This document shows positions 1 to 10,096 of a stretch of DNA of 49,923 nt, piece after piece; within the stretch, counting starts at the first letter, position 1, and the number at the start of each line of letters is the position of its first letter. This stretch comes from a bacterium (lineage in GTDB: Bacteria > Pseudomonadota > Alphaproteobacteria > Sphingomonadales > Sphingomonadaceae). The notes beneath the pieces are model-generated. The model did no database searches. It worked only from the letters and a program-made list of their open reading frames with translations, and was not told the DNA's origin. The stretch lies in NCBI GenBank assembly GCA_030824575.1, contig JAVBXL010000040.1:1-49923 (forward strand). The letters run 5' to 3'. The translations under genes and the position numbers were made by a program.

Positions 1-1
1 C

Positions 2-1192
2 CCTACGCTGCCGTCGATTGCAGGCGTCACGCTGCGCACGGCCCGCGCCGGATATAAGGCCTGGGATCGCTGCGACCTCACCTATGTCGAGCTGGACGCC
101 GGCACCGCCGTCGCGGGTGTCACGACCCAGAGCAAATGCCCCTCGCCCGAAGTCGAATGGTGCCGCGATGCCATCCCGCTCGGCTCTGCGCGCGCACTGG
201 TGGTCAATGCCGGCAACGCCAACGCCTTCACCGGCCATCGCGGCCGCGCCGCGGTGGAGGCGATCGCGGCCAAGGTCGCCAATCACCTCTCTTGCCTGCC
301 GTCGGACATTTTCGTCTCCTCGACTGGAGTAATCGGCGTGCCGCTGCCGATCGACAAGGCCGAAGCGGGCCTCGAAGCCGCCTTCACCGCCGCGCCTTGC
401 GGTTGGGAAGAGGCCGCGACCACGATCGGCACGACCGATACCTATCCCAAGGGCGCACATGTGTCGGCGATGATCGGCGACACGCGGGTCGAGCTGGTCG
501 GCATCATCAAGGGATCGGGCATGATCGCGCCCGACATGGCGACGATGCTGGGCTATATCTTTACCGACGCGGCGATCGAACCGGCCCTGTTGCAGCAGAT
601 GCTGTCGGCGGCGAACCGCAAGAGCTTCTCCTGCATTACGGTCGATAGCGATACCTCCACAAGCGACACCGTGCTCGCTTTCGCTACCGGCAAGGCGGGT
701 AACGCGCCGATCACGAGCATGGACGATGCCGGGGCGGATGCCTTCCACGCAGCGCTGCATGACCTTTGCCGCCAACTCGCCCATCTGGTGGTGCGCGACG
801 GCGAAGGCGCGACCAAGTTCGTCGATATCATGGTCGAGGGCGCGGAAAGCGACGCCAGCGCCCATCGCATCGCCCTCTCCATCGCCAACTCGCCGCTGGT
901 GAAGACGGCGATCGCCGGCGAAGACGCCAATTGGGGCCGTGTCGTCATGGCCGTGGGCAAGGCAGGCGAACCGGCCGACCGCGACACACTGTCGATCCGC
1001 TTCGGCGCGACGCAGGTAGCGACCGGCGGCCTGGCGGTCGAGGGCTATGACGAAGCCCCGGTGGCGGCGCATCTCAAAGGACAGGATATTCAGATCGGCG
1101 TCGATCTGGGCCTGGGCGAAGGCCGGGCGCAGGTCTGGACCTGCGACCTGACCCACGGGTACATCTCGATCAACGCCGATTACCGTAGCTGA
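2..1192 (+). CDS. argJ: Bifunctional glutamate N-acetyltransferase / amino-acid N-acetyltransferase ArgJ (5'-partial)
   Basis: ArgJ moves an acetyl group from N-acetylornithine to glutamate, and in bifunctional forms also uses acetyl-CoA, in the arginine pathway. The reading frame is open from base 2, so the start lies outside the window; 396 codons are visible. Against a usual length of about 405-410 residues, only some 10-15 N-terminal residues are missing. Visible family features are an N-terminal block ending VAGVTTQSKCPSP, a NAGNANAFTG block, and the self-cleavage region KGSGMIAPDMATML, where the proenzyme is cut between Ala and Thr and the new Thr is the nucleophile. The stop TGA shares its last base with the ATG of the next gene (TGATG), which suggests translational coupling. 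The family assignment is firm. Whether it is mono- or bifunctional cannot be read from sequence. Confidence 0.95.
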   Translation, partial: PTLPSIAGVTLRTARAGYKAWDRCDLTYVELDAGTAVAGVTTQSKCPSPEVEWCRDAIPLGSARALVVNAGNANAFTGHRGRAAVEAIAAKVANHLSCLPSDIFVSSTGVIGVPLPIDKAEAGLEAAFTAAPCGWEEAATTIGTTDTYPKGAHVSAMIGDTRVELVGIIKGSGMIAPDMATMLGYIFTDAAIEPALLQQMLSAANRKSFSCITVDSDTSTSDTVLAFATGKAGNAPITSMDDAGADAFHAALHDLCRQLAHLVVRDGEGATKFVDIMVEGAESDASAHRIALSIANSPLVKTAIAGEDANWGRVVMAVGKAGEPADRDTLSIRFGATQVATGGLAVEGYDEAPVAAHLKGQDIQIGVDLGLGEGRAQVWTCDLTHGYISINADYRS

Positions 1193-1986
1193 TGCTCGCA
1201 CTGCACGATCCCGTAGTCGCGCTGATGCGGCAGGTCGGGCGCGACATCGTCATGCCGCGCTACCAGAATCTGGCTAGCGACGAGATTAGCGAGAAGGCGG
1301 CGAATGATTTCGTCACCATCGCCGACAAGGAAAGCGAGATCCGCCTCGCCGAAGGCTTGGCCGCCATCCTGCCCGACGCCGGGATCATCGGCGAAGAAGC
1401 CTGCTCCGCCGACCCCGCCATCCTCGACCGGGCGGGCGACGGGCTCAACTGGATCATCGACCCGATCGACGGCACCGGCAATTTCGCCGCGGGCAAATCG
1501 CCTTTCGGCATCATCATCGCCCTGGCCGATGCTGGCACGACGCTGGCCGGCTGGATACTCGATCCGCTGACCGGACGGCTGTGCCACGCGATGCTGGGCG
1601 GCGGCAACCATGTCGATGGCGAACGGGTGCAGGCGCGCGAAACCGGCGGCGCGCTGCCGATCGCGGCCCTGGCGACCTTCTTCATGTCGGCGGAGGAACG
1701 CGCCGACATGGTGCGCCGGTCGCAGGCCATCTTCGCGCTGGTGGACATTCCCCGTTGCGCCGCGGAGCAATATCCGCGGCTGGTGCTGGGACAGAATGAC
1801 GTGTCGGTGTTCGCGCGGACATTGCCCTGGGATCATGCGGCGGGCACCTTGTTCGTCAATGAAGCGGGCGGCTGCTGCCAGCGCACCGACGGAACGCCCT
1901 ATGTCGTGGGCGATACGCGGCGCGGACTGATGGGCGCGTCGTCGCCCCGGCTGTGGGACAAGGCGGCGACGACGCTGTTTGGATAA
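1192..1986 (+). CDS. Inositol monophosphatase family protein (possible histidinol-phosphatase)
   Basis: A 264-residue Mg2+-dependent sugar/alcohol phosphatase of the IMPase (FIG) superfamily. Visible motifs are GEE at residues 67-69, DPIDGT at 90-95 (metal-binding core) and WDHAAG near 213, the second metal and substrate motif. The length is typical. The start ATG overlaps the argJ stop by one base, which fixes the start and indicates one transcript. The family includes inositol-1-phosphatase (SuhB), 3'-phosphoadenosine phosphatase (CysQ) and the HisN-type histidinol-phosphatase common in alphaproteobacteria. Pairing with argJ would fit an amino-acid role, but the substrate is inferred only. 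Confidence 0.9.
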   Translation: MLALHDPVVALMRQVGRDIVMPRYQNLASDEISEKAANDFVTIADKESEIRLAEGLAAILPDAGIIGEEACSADPAILDRAGDGLNWIIDPIDGTGNFAAGKSPFGIIIALADAGTTLAGWILDPLTGRLCHAMLGGGNHVDGERVQARETGGALPIAALATFFMSAEERADMVRRSQAIFALVDIPRCAAEQYPRLVLGQNDVSVFARTLPWDHAAGTLFVNEAGGCCQRTDGTPYVVGDTRRGLMGASSPRLWDKAATTLFG

Positions 1987-1997
1987 GGGGAGATGCC

Positions 1998-2606
1998 ATG
2001 CTGACGATCTGGGGCCGGTTGAATTCGCATAATGTGAAGAAGGTCGTGTGGTTCGCGGACGAGATCGGCCTGCCCTATGTCCGCCACGATGTCGGCGGCG
2101 CTTATGGCATGAGCGCGGACTATCTGGCGAAGAACCCCAATGCGCTGATCCCGACGGTCGAGGATGGCGACGTCATGCTGTGGGAATCCAACGCGATCCT
2201 GCGCTATCTGGCGGCGCGCCACGCACCGGCCCTTTGGCCCGCTAACCCGGCGGAGCGCGCGCAGGGCGACAAGTGGATGGACTGGCAATTCGCCTTCGCC
2301 GACGCCCAGCGCGACGCTTTCCTACAACTGGTGCGACGTTCGCCCGAACAGCGAGATGGACAGTTGCTGGCCAAGTCCGCATCGGCATCTGGCGCGGCCA
2401 TGAAAATCCTCGACCGGACGCTCGCCATCCAGCCATGGCTTTCAGGTGTCGCTTTCGGTGTCGCGGATGTGCCGATGGGCGTCTATGCCCATACGTTCTT
2501 CACGCTCGACATGGAGCGGCCCGATGTGCCGCATGTGCGCGCCTGGTATGACCGGCTTCGCGCCCGCCCGGCCTATGCCCAGTCGGTGATGATCCCGCTG
2601 ACATAG
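1998..2606 (+). CDS. Glutathione S-transferase family protein
   Basis: A 202-residue cytosolic GST-fold protein. The N-terminal thioredoxin-like half starts MLTIWGRLNSHNVKKVVW and carries the glutathione-contact motif ESNAILRYL around residues 67-75. The C-terminal half is helical. An in-frame ATG lies 45 bases upstream inside the previous gene, but the start at 1998 has a purine-rich AGGGGAG just ahead of it and gives the usual N-terminus. It follows the phosphatase gene by 11 bases, so it is probably the third gene of that operon. It ends 22 bases from the convergent trxA stop. Substrate unknown. Confidence 0.88.
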   Translation: MLTIWGRLNSHNVKKVVWFADEIGLPYVRHDVGGAYGMSADYLAKNPNALIPTVEDGDVMLWESNAILRYLAARHAPALWPANPAERAQGDKWMDWQFAFADAQRDAFLQLVRRSPEQRDGQLLAKSASASGAAMKILDRTLAIQPWLSGVAFGVADVPMGVYAHTFFTLDMERPDVPHVRAWYDRLRARPAYAQSVMIPLT

Positions 2607-2628
2607 GCTCGGAAGGGCCGAAACGCTT

Positions 2629-2949
2629 TTACAATACGCTTTCGATCCAGCCCTTGAGCGCGCTCTTGGGCGCCGCGCCGACCTTGGTCGCGGCCGCTTC
2701 GCCATTTTTGAACAGGATCATCGTCGGAATGCCGCGCACGCCATATTGGCCCGGCGCATCGGGATTTTCATCGATGTTGACCTTTACGATCGACACGCGG
2801 TCGCCCAGTTCCTCGGAAATTTCCTCCAGCGCCGGGCCGATCATCTTGCACGGACCACACCATTCGGCCCAGAAATCGACGAGGACGGGCTTGTCGGAAT
2901 CGATGACGTCGACCTTGAAGCTGAGGTCGGTAACTGCCTTGGTGGCCAT
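2629..2949 (-). CDS. trxA: Thioredoxin TrxA
   Basis: A 106-residue cytoplasmic thioredoxin that reduces protein disulfides and is itself reduced by thioredoxin reductase. The active site WCGPC is at residues 30-34 in the normal [10 protein letters not shown] context, and the cis-proline loop (GIPT) is present. A GGAG ribosome site sits close upstream of the ATG. It is the last gene of the divL-tsaE-amgK-murU-addB-addA run, 26 bases after addA. Length and motifs are fully standard. Confidence 0.97.
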   Translation of the reverse strand: MATKAVTDLSFKVDVIDSDKPVLVDFWAEWCGPCKMIGPALEEISEELGDRVSIVKVNIDENPDAPGQYGVRGIPTMILFKNGEAAATKVGAAPKSALKGWIESVL

Positions 2950-2975
2950 GAGAGTCTCCTTATGTTGCAGCCTAT

Positions 2976-5900
2976 CTAGGACGGGCGCGCATCTGGCTCA
3001 ACGGGCGAGAGCAGCAAATTCTCCTGCGCGGGCACATAGCCCGGCTTGTGCGCCGCCAGCGGCCCGAGCCCCGGCTTGTGCGCCGCCAGCAGAGCGGGCG
3101 GCAGGACGATCAGCCGCGGCGCGCTGGTGTAGAGCAGCCCCGCCTCGATCGCCCGGTCGGGGAAGATCACGCCTAGCGCCGCGACATAGGCGGCCATCTG
3201 CCGGATATGGGCGGTGGGCACTTCGGCCAGGGTCAGCGGCACGACCCGTCCGGTCTTGAAATCGACCAACTGGATTCGATCCGCGCCGATGCACAGCCGA
3301 TCGACGGTGCCGGCTATCACCGCCTCCCCCACCACGGCGGCGATTGGCGCCTCGGCCAGCGCGTCGGGGCCGAATAACGCAGCGAAGTCCGGCGCGTCGA
3401 TCACCTTGACCGCCTGGTCGATGACGTCATGGCGTTGCGCCGCGTCGGTCACGCCCTGCTGGACCAGCCAGCGATCTGCCGCATCGCGTCGCCGATCGCC
3501 GGGCAGGTCGGGCAGCCGTTCGAACAGCGCATGGAGCCAGCGCCCGCGTTCGGCCGCGGCCCGCATCGCCTGCGTCGGTGGCGGATAGGGCACGTCATCC
3601 TCCACCGGGGCGGACGGCGCGAGCGGACGGGGCGGCCGCGATTCGGCGGGGGCCGGCTCGCGCAGCCATGCCGGCTGGACGACCGGCATCGCTGCGCCTC
3701 CCTCTTCCGCCTCCGCCTCGCGCGGTTCCAGCTGCTCCGTCCCGCGCCATCGCCGCACCCCGCCCCACAGCGGATCGGCTTCCCAATCGGCACCCAGCGA
3801 AATCATTGCCCCTTCGACCGCCGCATACCAGCTTTCCGGCTTTACCTCCCCCTTGGCGCGGGGGCCGAGCGATCCGGCGACGACCAGCCTTTCTTCCGCG
3901 CGGGTCAGCGCGACATAAAGCAGCCGCCAATGCTCCTCCCGCTCCACTTGTGCGGCAGCTTCCGCAACCTCGCCGATCGGCCCCTGCCGTTCGGGCTTGC
4001 GCGGGGCCAGGATCGGCAGGCCGTTCCACAGCAGCGAATCCGAACGATTGCCGGCATCGGGGTCCAGGCAGGCGTCGGCCAATATGACGATCGGCGCCTG
4101 CAATCCCTTGGCGCCATGCACGGTCAGCAGGCGCAGATTCTCGCCCTGCGCCGCGGCGTCGCGCACGATCTCCACCTCGCCCCGATCGAACCAGTCGATG
4201 AAGCGCTGGAGCGAGGGATGATCGTCGCTTTCGAAGGCGAGCGAGGCGTTCAGCAGTTCCTCAATCGGATCGGCGGCCTCGGTCCCCAGTCGTTCGACCA
4301 GCCGCCGCCGTCCTTCCATCGGCCCGGACAATATCGCCTCCAGATAGCGATAGGGGGTGGTGAAATCCGCCACAGCCAGCAGATCGCGCAGCGGCTTCAA
4401 AGCCGTATCGTCCATCGTCTGCTGGAGATGCCGCCACAGGCCGCCTTTGCGGCCGATCAGCCGCACCATCAGTTCGTCCTGCGTCCAGCCGATCAGCGGC
4501 GACACGAGCAGCGAGGCAAGGTTCAATTCATCCTCCGGCTGCACCGCAAAGCGCAGCGCGGCGAGCAGGTCGCGTACCGCCAGCGGCGCGTTCAGCCGCA
4601 GCCGGTCGATCCCGGCCACCGCCACCTTCTCCTCATACAGCCGCGCAACAATCAGCCGCGCCAGTTCGCTGCGGCGACGTACCAGGATCATGATGTCGCC
4701 CGCGCGCACCGGCCGCCCGCGGCTTTCCAGCATCAGCCCATCGTCGATCCACTGCTTGATCTGCCGCGCGATCTTGCCGGCCAGCACCCGCTCCTGATCG
4801 GCGGCCCAATCCTCCTCGCCCTCCGCATCTTCGGATAGGCCGGCGACGACCGGCTTCCACAATTGCACTTCACCGGGATGGCGGTTGGCGCTGACATGGC
4901 GCACCTCGCCCGCGTCCATGCCCAGCCGTTCGGCGCGCAGCGTCGAGATGGTGCGGTCCACCACGTCCAGCACGGCGGGCGTCGAGCGAAAACTCTGGTC
5001 GAGCGACAGGTTGAAGAAATCATGCCCAGATTGGTCCGCGTCGCGCTGGAACAGGATGCGGGCGGCCGCGAAATTGGCCGGGCTGGTGCCCTGGAAGCCA
5101 AAGATCGCCTGCTTGAAATCGCCCACGGTGAAGATAGTGCGGACCTTCTGCCCCACCTCCCATTCGGTTGCGAAAAATTCTTCGGCCAGGGTGCGGACGA
5201 TCCGCCATTGCGCGGCGTTGGTGTCCTGCGCCTCATCGACCAATATATGGTCGATCCGTTGGTCCAGCTTGTAGCGTATCCACTCGGCGATGCCCGGCTG
5301 TTCCAGCAAAGCGGCTGTGCGGGCGATCAGATCGTCAAAATCGACCGCGCCCGCCAGCCGCTTGGCCTGGGCATAATCGCGCGCATAGGCCCGCCCGGCA
5401 TGGAGCGCCTGGCCCAGCAGCGCGGCATAATCGGCGCGCAGCTTCATCGCGATCAGCGCGCCGCATGTGTCGTAAAGCCGCTTGGCCATCTCGCCATAGC
5501 CGTCGATCGGCGGAACGAACCCCTTGCTCTCCAGAAAGTCGCCGTCCGCCTTGCTCCAGGCGCGATGGAGGTCGCCCAGCGACGCCGCCCGCCCCACAGC
5601 GTCCAGCCCACGCCAGGCGGCGATACGGTCGCACCGTTCCAGCCCGCGCCCTTTGCCCCATTCGACATTGGCGCGCACGATCCCGTCCAGCGTGCGCATA
5701 TCGAACATGGCGTCCGAACATTGGTCGCCAAGCCATTGATCAATATCGCCTTCGGGCAGTTCCAACTCTGTCGCCAGCCACGGCCCGATCGCGTCGGGCA
5801 GGTCGTTCAGCGCATCGCCCTTCGCCGCGCAGCGCAACAGAAATTGTTCCGCCCCGCCCTCGCCCAGCCGCAAACTGATCGCCTGCAACGCGCCGATCAG

Positions 5901-6443
5901 CGCGTCATCGTCCCCGTCATGCGCCCGCACCGCCATGTCGGCCAGGGTCTGCCGCGCCAGGCTGGATTGTTCGCGCTGGTCGAGCGGGCGGAAGCCCGGC
6001 GTCAGGTCCGCTTCCAGCGGAAAGGCGGTCAGCAATTGCTGGCAAAAGCCGTGGATGGTCTGGATGCGCAGCCCGCCGCCGGTCGATTCCAGCACTTCGG
6101 CAAAGAGCCGGCGGGCCTGATCCTGCTGGTCCGGCCCGTGATCCTCGCCCAGCGCCATCAGATCCTTGGCCAGGTCGATCCCGTCCATCTGCACCCAGGC
6201 AGCCAGGCGATCGTGAATACGGTCGGCCATTTCCGCCGCGCCCGCCTTGGTGAAGGTGAGGCAGAGGATATTTTCCGGCCTGACCCCTTGGAGCAGCAGG
6301 CGGAACACGCGCGCGGTCAGCACATGGGTCTTGCCCGTCCCGGCCGAGGCCGACAGCCAGACATGCGCGTCGGGCGCGGCGGCGCGCGCCTGATCGCCAA
6401 GCAATTTCTGAAGGGCGCGCGTCTTAGCCATCGTCGCGGCCAT
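2976..6443 (-). CDS. addA: Double-strand break repair helicase AddA
   Basis: A 1155-residue UvrD/RecB-type helicase-nuclease, the partner of AddB in the AddAB complex that replaces RecBCD in alphaproteobacteria. It unwinds and resects DNA ends for RecA loading. Visible are Walker A SAGTGKT at residues 33-39, the Walker B block [11 protein letters not shown], motif V/VI-like [11 protein letters not shown], and a C-terminal nuclease motif LVDFKTGR. The ATG at 6443 is preceded by GGAGG at 6 bases and overlaps the end of addB by 20 bases; an ATG at 6431 is less well supported. The extreme C-terminus carries a tandem 10-residue repeat ([20 protein letters not shown]), described separately. Confidence 0.97.
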   Translation of the reverse strand: MAATMAKTRALQKLLGDQARAAAPDAHVWLSASAGTGKTHVLTARVFRLLLQGVRPENILCLTFTKAGAAEMADRIHDRLAAWVQMDGIDLAKDLMALGEDHGPDQQDQARRLFAEVLESTGGGLRIQTIHGFCQQLLTAFPLEADLTPGFRPLDQREQSSLARQTLADMAVRAHDGDDDALIGALQAISLRLGEGGAEQFLLRCAAKGDALNDLPDAIGPWLATELELPEGDIDQWLGDQCSDAMFDMRTLDGIVRANVEWGKGRGLERCDRIAAWRGLDAVGRAASLGDLHRAWSKADGDFLESKGFVPPIDGYGEMAKRLYDTCGALIAMKLRADYAALLGQALHAGRAYARDYAQAKRLAGAVDFDDLIARTAALLEQPGIAEWIRYKLDQRIDHILVDEAQDTNAAQWRIVRTLAEEFFATEWEVGQKVRTIFTVGDFKQAIFGFQGTSPANFAAARILFQRDADQSGHDFFNLSLDQSFRSTPAVLDVVDRTISTLRAERLGMDAGEVRHVSANRHPGEVQLWKPVVAGLSEDAEGEEDWAADQERVLAGKIARQIKQWIDDGLMLESRGRPVRAGDIMILVRRRSELARLIVARLYEEKVAVAGIDRLRLNAPLAVRDLLAALRFAVQPEDELNLASLLVSPLIGWTQDELMVRLIGRKGGLWRHLQQTMDDTALKPLRDLLAVADFTTPYRYLEAILSGPMEGRRRLVERLGTEAADPIEELLNASLAFESDDHPSLQRFIDWFDRGEVEIVRDAAAQGENLRLLTVHGAKGLQAPIVILADACLDPDAGNRSDSLLWNGLPILAPRKPERQGPIGEVAEAAAQVEREEHWRLLYVALTRAEERLVVAGSLGPRAKGEVKPESWYAAVEGAMISLGADWEADPLWGGVRRWRGTEQLEPREAEAEEGGAAMPVVQPAWLREPAPAESRPPRPLAPSAPVEDDVPYPPPTQAMRAAAERGRWLHALFERLPDLPGDRRRDAADRWLVQQGVTDAAQRHDVIDQAVKVIDAPDFAALFGPDALAEAPIAAVVGEAVIAGTVDRLCIGADRIQLVDFKTGRVVPLTLAEVPTAHIRQMAAYVAALGVIFPDRAIEAGLLYTSAPRLIVLPPALLAAHKPGLGPLAAHKPGYVPAQENLLLSPVEPDARPS
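3041..3090 (-). repeat. 30-bp-period tandem duplication in the addA 3' end
   Basis: The 20-base block CCGGCTTGTGCGCCGCCAGC occurs at 3041-3060 and again, identical, at 3071-3090, exactly 30 bases apart. It therefore adds ten residues in frame near the AddA C-terminus, outside the recognisable nuclease motifs. It looks like a recent slippage duplication. Confidence 0.9.
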
Positions 6444-9393
6444 ACCATTCCTCCAGCCGCATCAGCTGGTCATAATCGCCATAATTGGCGACTTCGGGGT
6501 TGATCTCCGCGCGGAAGGGGGTCGTGCCGAGCAGGAAGGCATTCGCCACCGCCTCGAAATGTTCATGGGCGTGCGCGGTGAATTGATCGGTGACGATCTT
6601 GTCGCGCTTGCCCATCGGATCGACCGGCCGTTCGCGATAGCCGAACTGGTCTCCCTTCTTGGCGAGCGACCAATATTCGAAATCGCCTGCCTGCGGCCGT
6701 GGCCCCAGCCCCTCGAACCCGCCCAGTTCCGCGATGATCCCCAGCAGCCGCAGTTGCAGCGAAAAACCCGCCTTCACCTGCCGCGCGCTGGGGGGCTTCC
6801 CGGTCTTGTAATCAATGATGCCGATGCGTCCATCGGCCAGCCGGTCGATCCGGTCGGCCTTGCCCATCAGCGTGACCCCGGCGATGTCGGCTCGCCCTTC
6901 CTTCTCCACCGCCAAGATGGTGCGCCCCTCCGCCTTGTCGCTGGCGACCTGCGCTGCGATCCAGCGGATCGCCTCGATCAGGCGCGGCTGCCACAATGCT
7001 TTGAGCAACGGATGGACTTCGGGCTGGTCGAACATGGCGCGGGCGCGCGCTTCCAGATCGGCGGGATCGAGCGTTCCCGCCTCCGCCCAGCGCTGGAGAA
7101 TGTCGTGGACAGCCGTCCCGCGCCAGGCCGGCCCCGCATCGGCATCGACCGGATCGAGCCTGTTAAGGCGCAAAACCCGTTTGGCGTAGAAGGCATAGGG
7201 GTCGGCCTTCAACCGATCGACATCAGTGACCGGGATCACAGTCGGCCGAACGGATATTGGCGGCGCGGGCGCAGGACGCTCGGCCGGGCTATGCCGCCCC
7301 GGCGTGTCGATCGCCTGCGCCAGCGCGGCATAGCGATCCGCCGTTTTCCACTGCGGCCCCGCCATCGCCTTCAGCCGCAACCAGAAACGCGACGCCACCG
7401 CCGGCCCGCCGCTGCCGCGCCGCGCACGGGTGATGAGGACATGCGGCGCGCCCAGCGCCCCGGCGAAATCATGCGCGGCCAGGCCAATCCGCGTCTCCAG
7501 CCCCGGCAGCCCCAATTCGCGCCGGATGCGCGGTGCCAGCCAGGGATCGGGCGACGGCAGGCCCGGCCATGTGCCTTCGTTGAGGCCGCCCAGAATCATG
7601 AGGTCCGCCTGCGTCAGTTGCGCCTCGATCAGGCCCAATATCGTAATGCGCGGATGGCCGCCCTGGCGCGGGCGCACCGACACGCCGCCCAGCATATGGT
7701 CGAGCAGCACCGGCAGCGCGCGCGGATCGGCCTGTCGCGGGCCTTCAGGCGCGGCGGCCTCCATCTCGGCGAACAGGTCGGCGGCGGCGTGACCCTGATG
7801 GCCCGCCCAGACGGCATCGTTGGAGAGCGCGCCTGCCTGTTCACGTAGCGCCGCCAATTGTCCGCTCAGGTCGGCGGCGGCGGCAAAGGCGCTTTCCAGC
7901 GGCTCCAGCAACGGGCGCGCCGTCGGCCACCAATCGCGCACCTGCTCGCGCAGCACCCGCTGCCGATCGTCGGCGCGCGGATGCATCAGCAGGTCGATGC
8001 CCACCAACCCCGCTTGTGGCCGCGGCCCGCGCAGCAGCAGGTCCAGCGCGCGAACCCCTTCCAGCCAAGGCAGACGCCCCTCGCCCCGCATCACCAGCGG
8101 ATGTTTGAGCAGGGTCAGCAGCGCCACCGGCGCGAACCGTTCCGCCACTGCCTGCGCCATCGCCATCAGCAAGGTGCCGGGCGGCAGGCGGGACAGCGGC
8201 AGGCCCGCCGAATCGTCCGCCTCTATGCCCCAGCGTCGCAGATGCGCCGACACCCGCGTCGCCAGTTGCCTGTCGGGCGTGACTAGAGCGGCGGTCCGTT
8301 CCGGCGTCTCCAACGCCTCGCGCAGTGCAATGGCGATGGCCTGCGCCTCCTCGCCCGGCGTCGCCACTTCCAGCGCCTCCACCCCCGCCAGCGATCGGTC
8401 GGCGGTCTTGAGGTCACGCCAGCGACTCGTCAGCCTGGGCGGCAGCATGGCGTTGGAGATGTTGCGTCCGCGCACCGCCCGCGCGTCATGTTCGCTGCCC
8501 CAGCGCCACTGCGCAACATCGTCTCGCGTCGCGCTCATGCGGTCGAGCAGGCGCTTGAGCGCATATTGGGGATGGCTTTCATGGCCCTGCGGCGCACGGC
8601 CGGTGACCGGATCGGGATCGAACGGGCCGATCGCCTGCCATGCATCATCGTCCATATGCTGGTCCAGGCCGGCGAACACCACCATGCCTTTTGGCATCAT
8701 GCCGATCCGGCGCAGCAGGTTGGCGACGGCCGGCGCGGTGGTGGACAGCCCCGCCGCGACGACGAAGCCCGACGGCAGATGGTCCTTCCAGCGTGCCGCC
8801 AACCGGTCGAACAATCGGTTGCGCCGGTCGGCCAGGTCGATGCACCCGGTTCGCGCCAGTTCGCCGGGCCAGCGGGCGATCAATATCTCGAACATCGTCA
8901 GCGACGTCTGCCAATGTCTCGACAGTTCGTCCGACAGAGCCAGCGTGCGCAACGCCGTCATCGGCACGCGCTCCACCTGCATCTGGTCCAGCACCGCGCC
9001 CAGCGCCTGTCCCAGCAGCAGCGCCTGCCCCGCATCGATGCCCGGCTGCGCATCCTGCACCATGCGCGCGAGAATCATCTGGCGGCGCATCGGCGCGATC
9101 GCCGGCGAGACGGGGTCGGCCTCCCCCAGCGGATCGAGTGCGCCGCCCACCTGTTCGCCCAAGTCCGGGTCGCCGATCGCGACCAGTCGGGGCAGCAGCA
9201 GCCCGCCGCCCGATTGGCGGACGAAAGCGTCGCTCACCGCCCGGATCGCGCGGTTGTTGGGCAACAAGACCATGCCCTGCGCCAGCGCCATGGGCTGTCC
9301 ACGATGCTGCGCCAGCAACCCCGCCGCCAATGCATCGGCAAAGGCGCGATGCGCCGGTATCGTGAAGAGCGCAGGGCGCGCCTTCTCACCCAT
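6424..9393 (-). CDS. addB: Double-strand break repair protein AddB
   Basis: A 989-residue partner of AddA in DNA end resection. In this family AddB keeps a helicase-like fold and contributes a second RecB-type nuclease. The nuclease motif GIIDYKTGKPP is seen in the C-terminal quarter, and the N-terminal region has VLLPNNRAIRAV. The length matches alphaproteobacterial AddB. The start overlaps the end of murU by 8 bases and the stop overlaps addA by 20 bases, so translation of the pair is probably coupled. No strong ribosome site is seen before the ATG, consistent with coupling. Confidence 0.95.
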   Translation of the reverse strand: MGEKARPALFTIPAHRAFADALAAGLLAQHRGQPMALAQGMVLLPNNRAIRAVSDAFVRQSGGGLLLPRLVAIGDPDLGEQVGGALDPLGEADPVSPAIAPMRRQMILARMVQDAQPGIDAGQALLLGQALGAVLDQMQVERVPMTALRTLALSDELSRHWQTSLTMFEILIARWPGELARTGCIDLADRRNRLFDRLAARWKDHLPSGFVVAAGLSTTAPAVANLLRRIGMMPKGMVVFAGLDQHMDDDAWQAIGPFDPDPVTGRAPQGHESHPQYALKRLLDRMSATRDDVAQWRWGSEHDARAVRGRNISNAMLPPRLTSRWRDLKTADRSLAGVEALEVATPGEEAQAIAIALREALETPERTAALVTPDRQLATRVSAHLRRWGIEADDSAGLPLSRLPPGTLLMAMAQAVAERFAPVALLTLLKHPLVMRGEGRLPWLEGVRALDLLLRGPRPQAGLVGIDLLMHPRADDRQRVLREQVRDWWPTARPLLEPLESAFAAAADLSGQLAALREQAGALSNDAVWAGHQGHAAADLFAEMEAAAPEGPRQADPRALPVLLDHMLGGVSVRPRQGGHPRITILGLIEAQLTQADLMILGGLNEGTWPGLPSPDPWLAPRIRRELGLPGLETRIGLAAHDFAGALGAPHVLITRARRGSGGPAVASRFWLRLKAMAGPQWKTADRYAALAQAIDTPGRHSPAERPAPAPPISVRPTVIPVTDVDRLKADPYAFYAKRVLRLNRLDPVDADAGPAWRGTAVHDILQRWAEAGTLDPADLEARARAMFDQPEVHPLLKALWQPRLIEAIRWIAAQVASDKAEGRTILAVEKEGRADIAGVTLMGKADRIDRLADGRIGIIDYKTGKPPSARQVKAGFSLQLRLLGIIAELGGFEGLGPRPQAGDFEYWSLAKKGDQFGYRERPVDPMGKRDKIVTDQFTAHAHEHFEAVANAFLLGTTPFRAEINPEVANYGDYDQLMRLEEWYGRDDG

Positions 9394-10096
9394 GAGCGAG
9401 CATGGATTCGACCACCGGAATGGCCTGGGGCGTGCCGACGTCGAACCACAGCCCCTGGTGCGACACGCCGTAAAGCCGCCCCGCTTCTATCGCCCGGTTC
9501 CAGAATACATTCGTCGAAAACACGTCGCCCGGCGGATCGACCAGCAGCGAGGGAGACAATATCTGCACCCCGGTAAAGACGAAGGGTGCGACATAGGCGG
9601 TCTTGCGCCGGCTCAACCGGCCGTTCGCATCCATATGAAAATCGCCCGCCCCCGTGTGGCAGGTCGCGCGAGCCAAAGGCACCAGCAACAGCAGCGCGTC
9701 CATCCGCTCCGGGTTCCAGATCCGCTGCATCATGCCCAGCGTCTCCTGCGCACCGTCGATCCACAGATTGTCGCTATTGGCGCAGATAAACGGCTTGTCG
9801 CCCAGCAGCGGCTTTGCCCGGATCAGGCCGCCGCCGGTTTCCAGCAGCTTCGCCCGCTCGTCCGAAATCACGAAATCCAGCCCACCTTTGCGCGCTTTCA
9901 GATGCGCCTCGACCGTGTCGGCCAGATAATGGACGTTGACGATCACCTTGCTGATGCCCCCCGCCTCCAGCCGGTCGAGCGCATGGTCCATCAGCGGCTT
10001 GCCCGCCACCTTGACCAGCGGCTTGGGCCGGGTCGCGGTGAGCGGACGCATCCGCTTGCCCAGCCCTGCGGCCATCAGCATGGCAGTGTCGATCAT
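9386..10096 (-). CDS. murU: N-acetylmuramate alpha-1-phosphate uridylyltransferase MurU
   Basis: A 236-residue nucleotidyltransferase that converts MurNAc-1-phosphate and UTP to UDP-MurNAc in the AmgK/MurU peptidoglycan-recycling shortcut. The N-terminal nucleotide-binding signature AAGLGKRMRPLTATRPKPL is present, followed by the metal-binding region with ICANSDNLW. Upstream in-frame codons exist, but the ATG at 10096 overlaps the amgK stop as ATGA and gives the normal N-terminus. Alone the protein could be called a mannose-1-phosphate guanylyltransferase-like enzyme. The tight link to amgK is what supports MurU. Confidence 0.9.
   Translation of the reverse strand: MIDTAMLMAAGLGKRMRPLTATRPKPLVKVAGKPLMDHALDRLEAGGISKVIVNVHYLADTVEAHLKARKGGLDFVISDERAKLLETGGGLIRAKPLLGDKPFICANSDNLWIDGAQETLGMMQRIWNPERMDALLLLVPLARATCHTGAGDFHMDANGRLSRRKTAYVAPFVFTGVQILSPSLLVDPPGDVFSTNVFWNRAIEAGRLYGVSHQGLWFDVGTPQAIPVVESMLAHG

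Noticed and set aside
4863..6503. 546-codon plus-strand open frame opposite addA
   Set aside because: Fully antisense to conserved AddA motifs, with low-complexity Arg/Pro-rich content. High GC keeps antisense frames open here.
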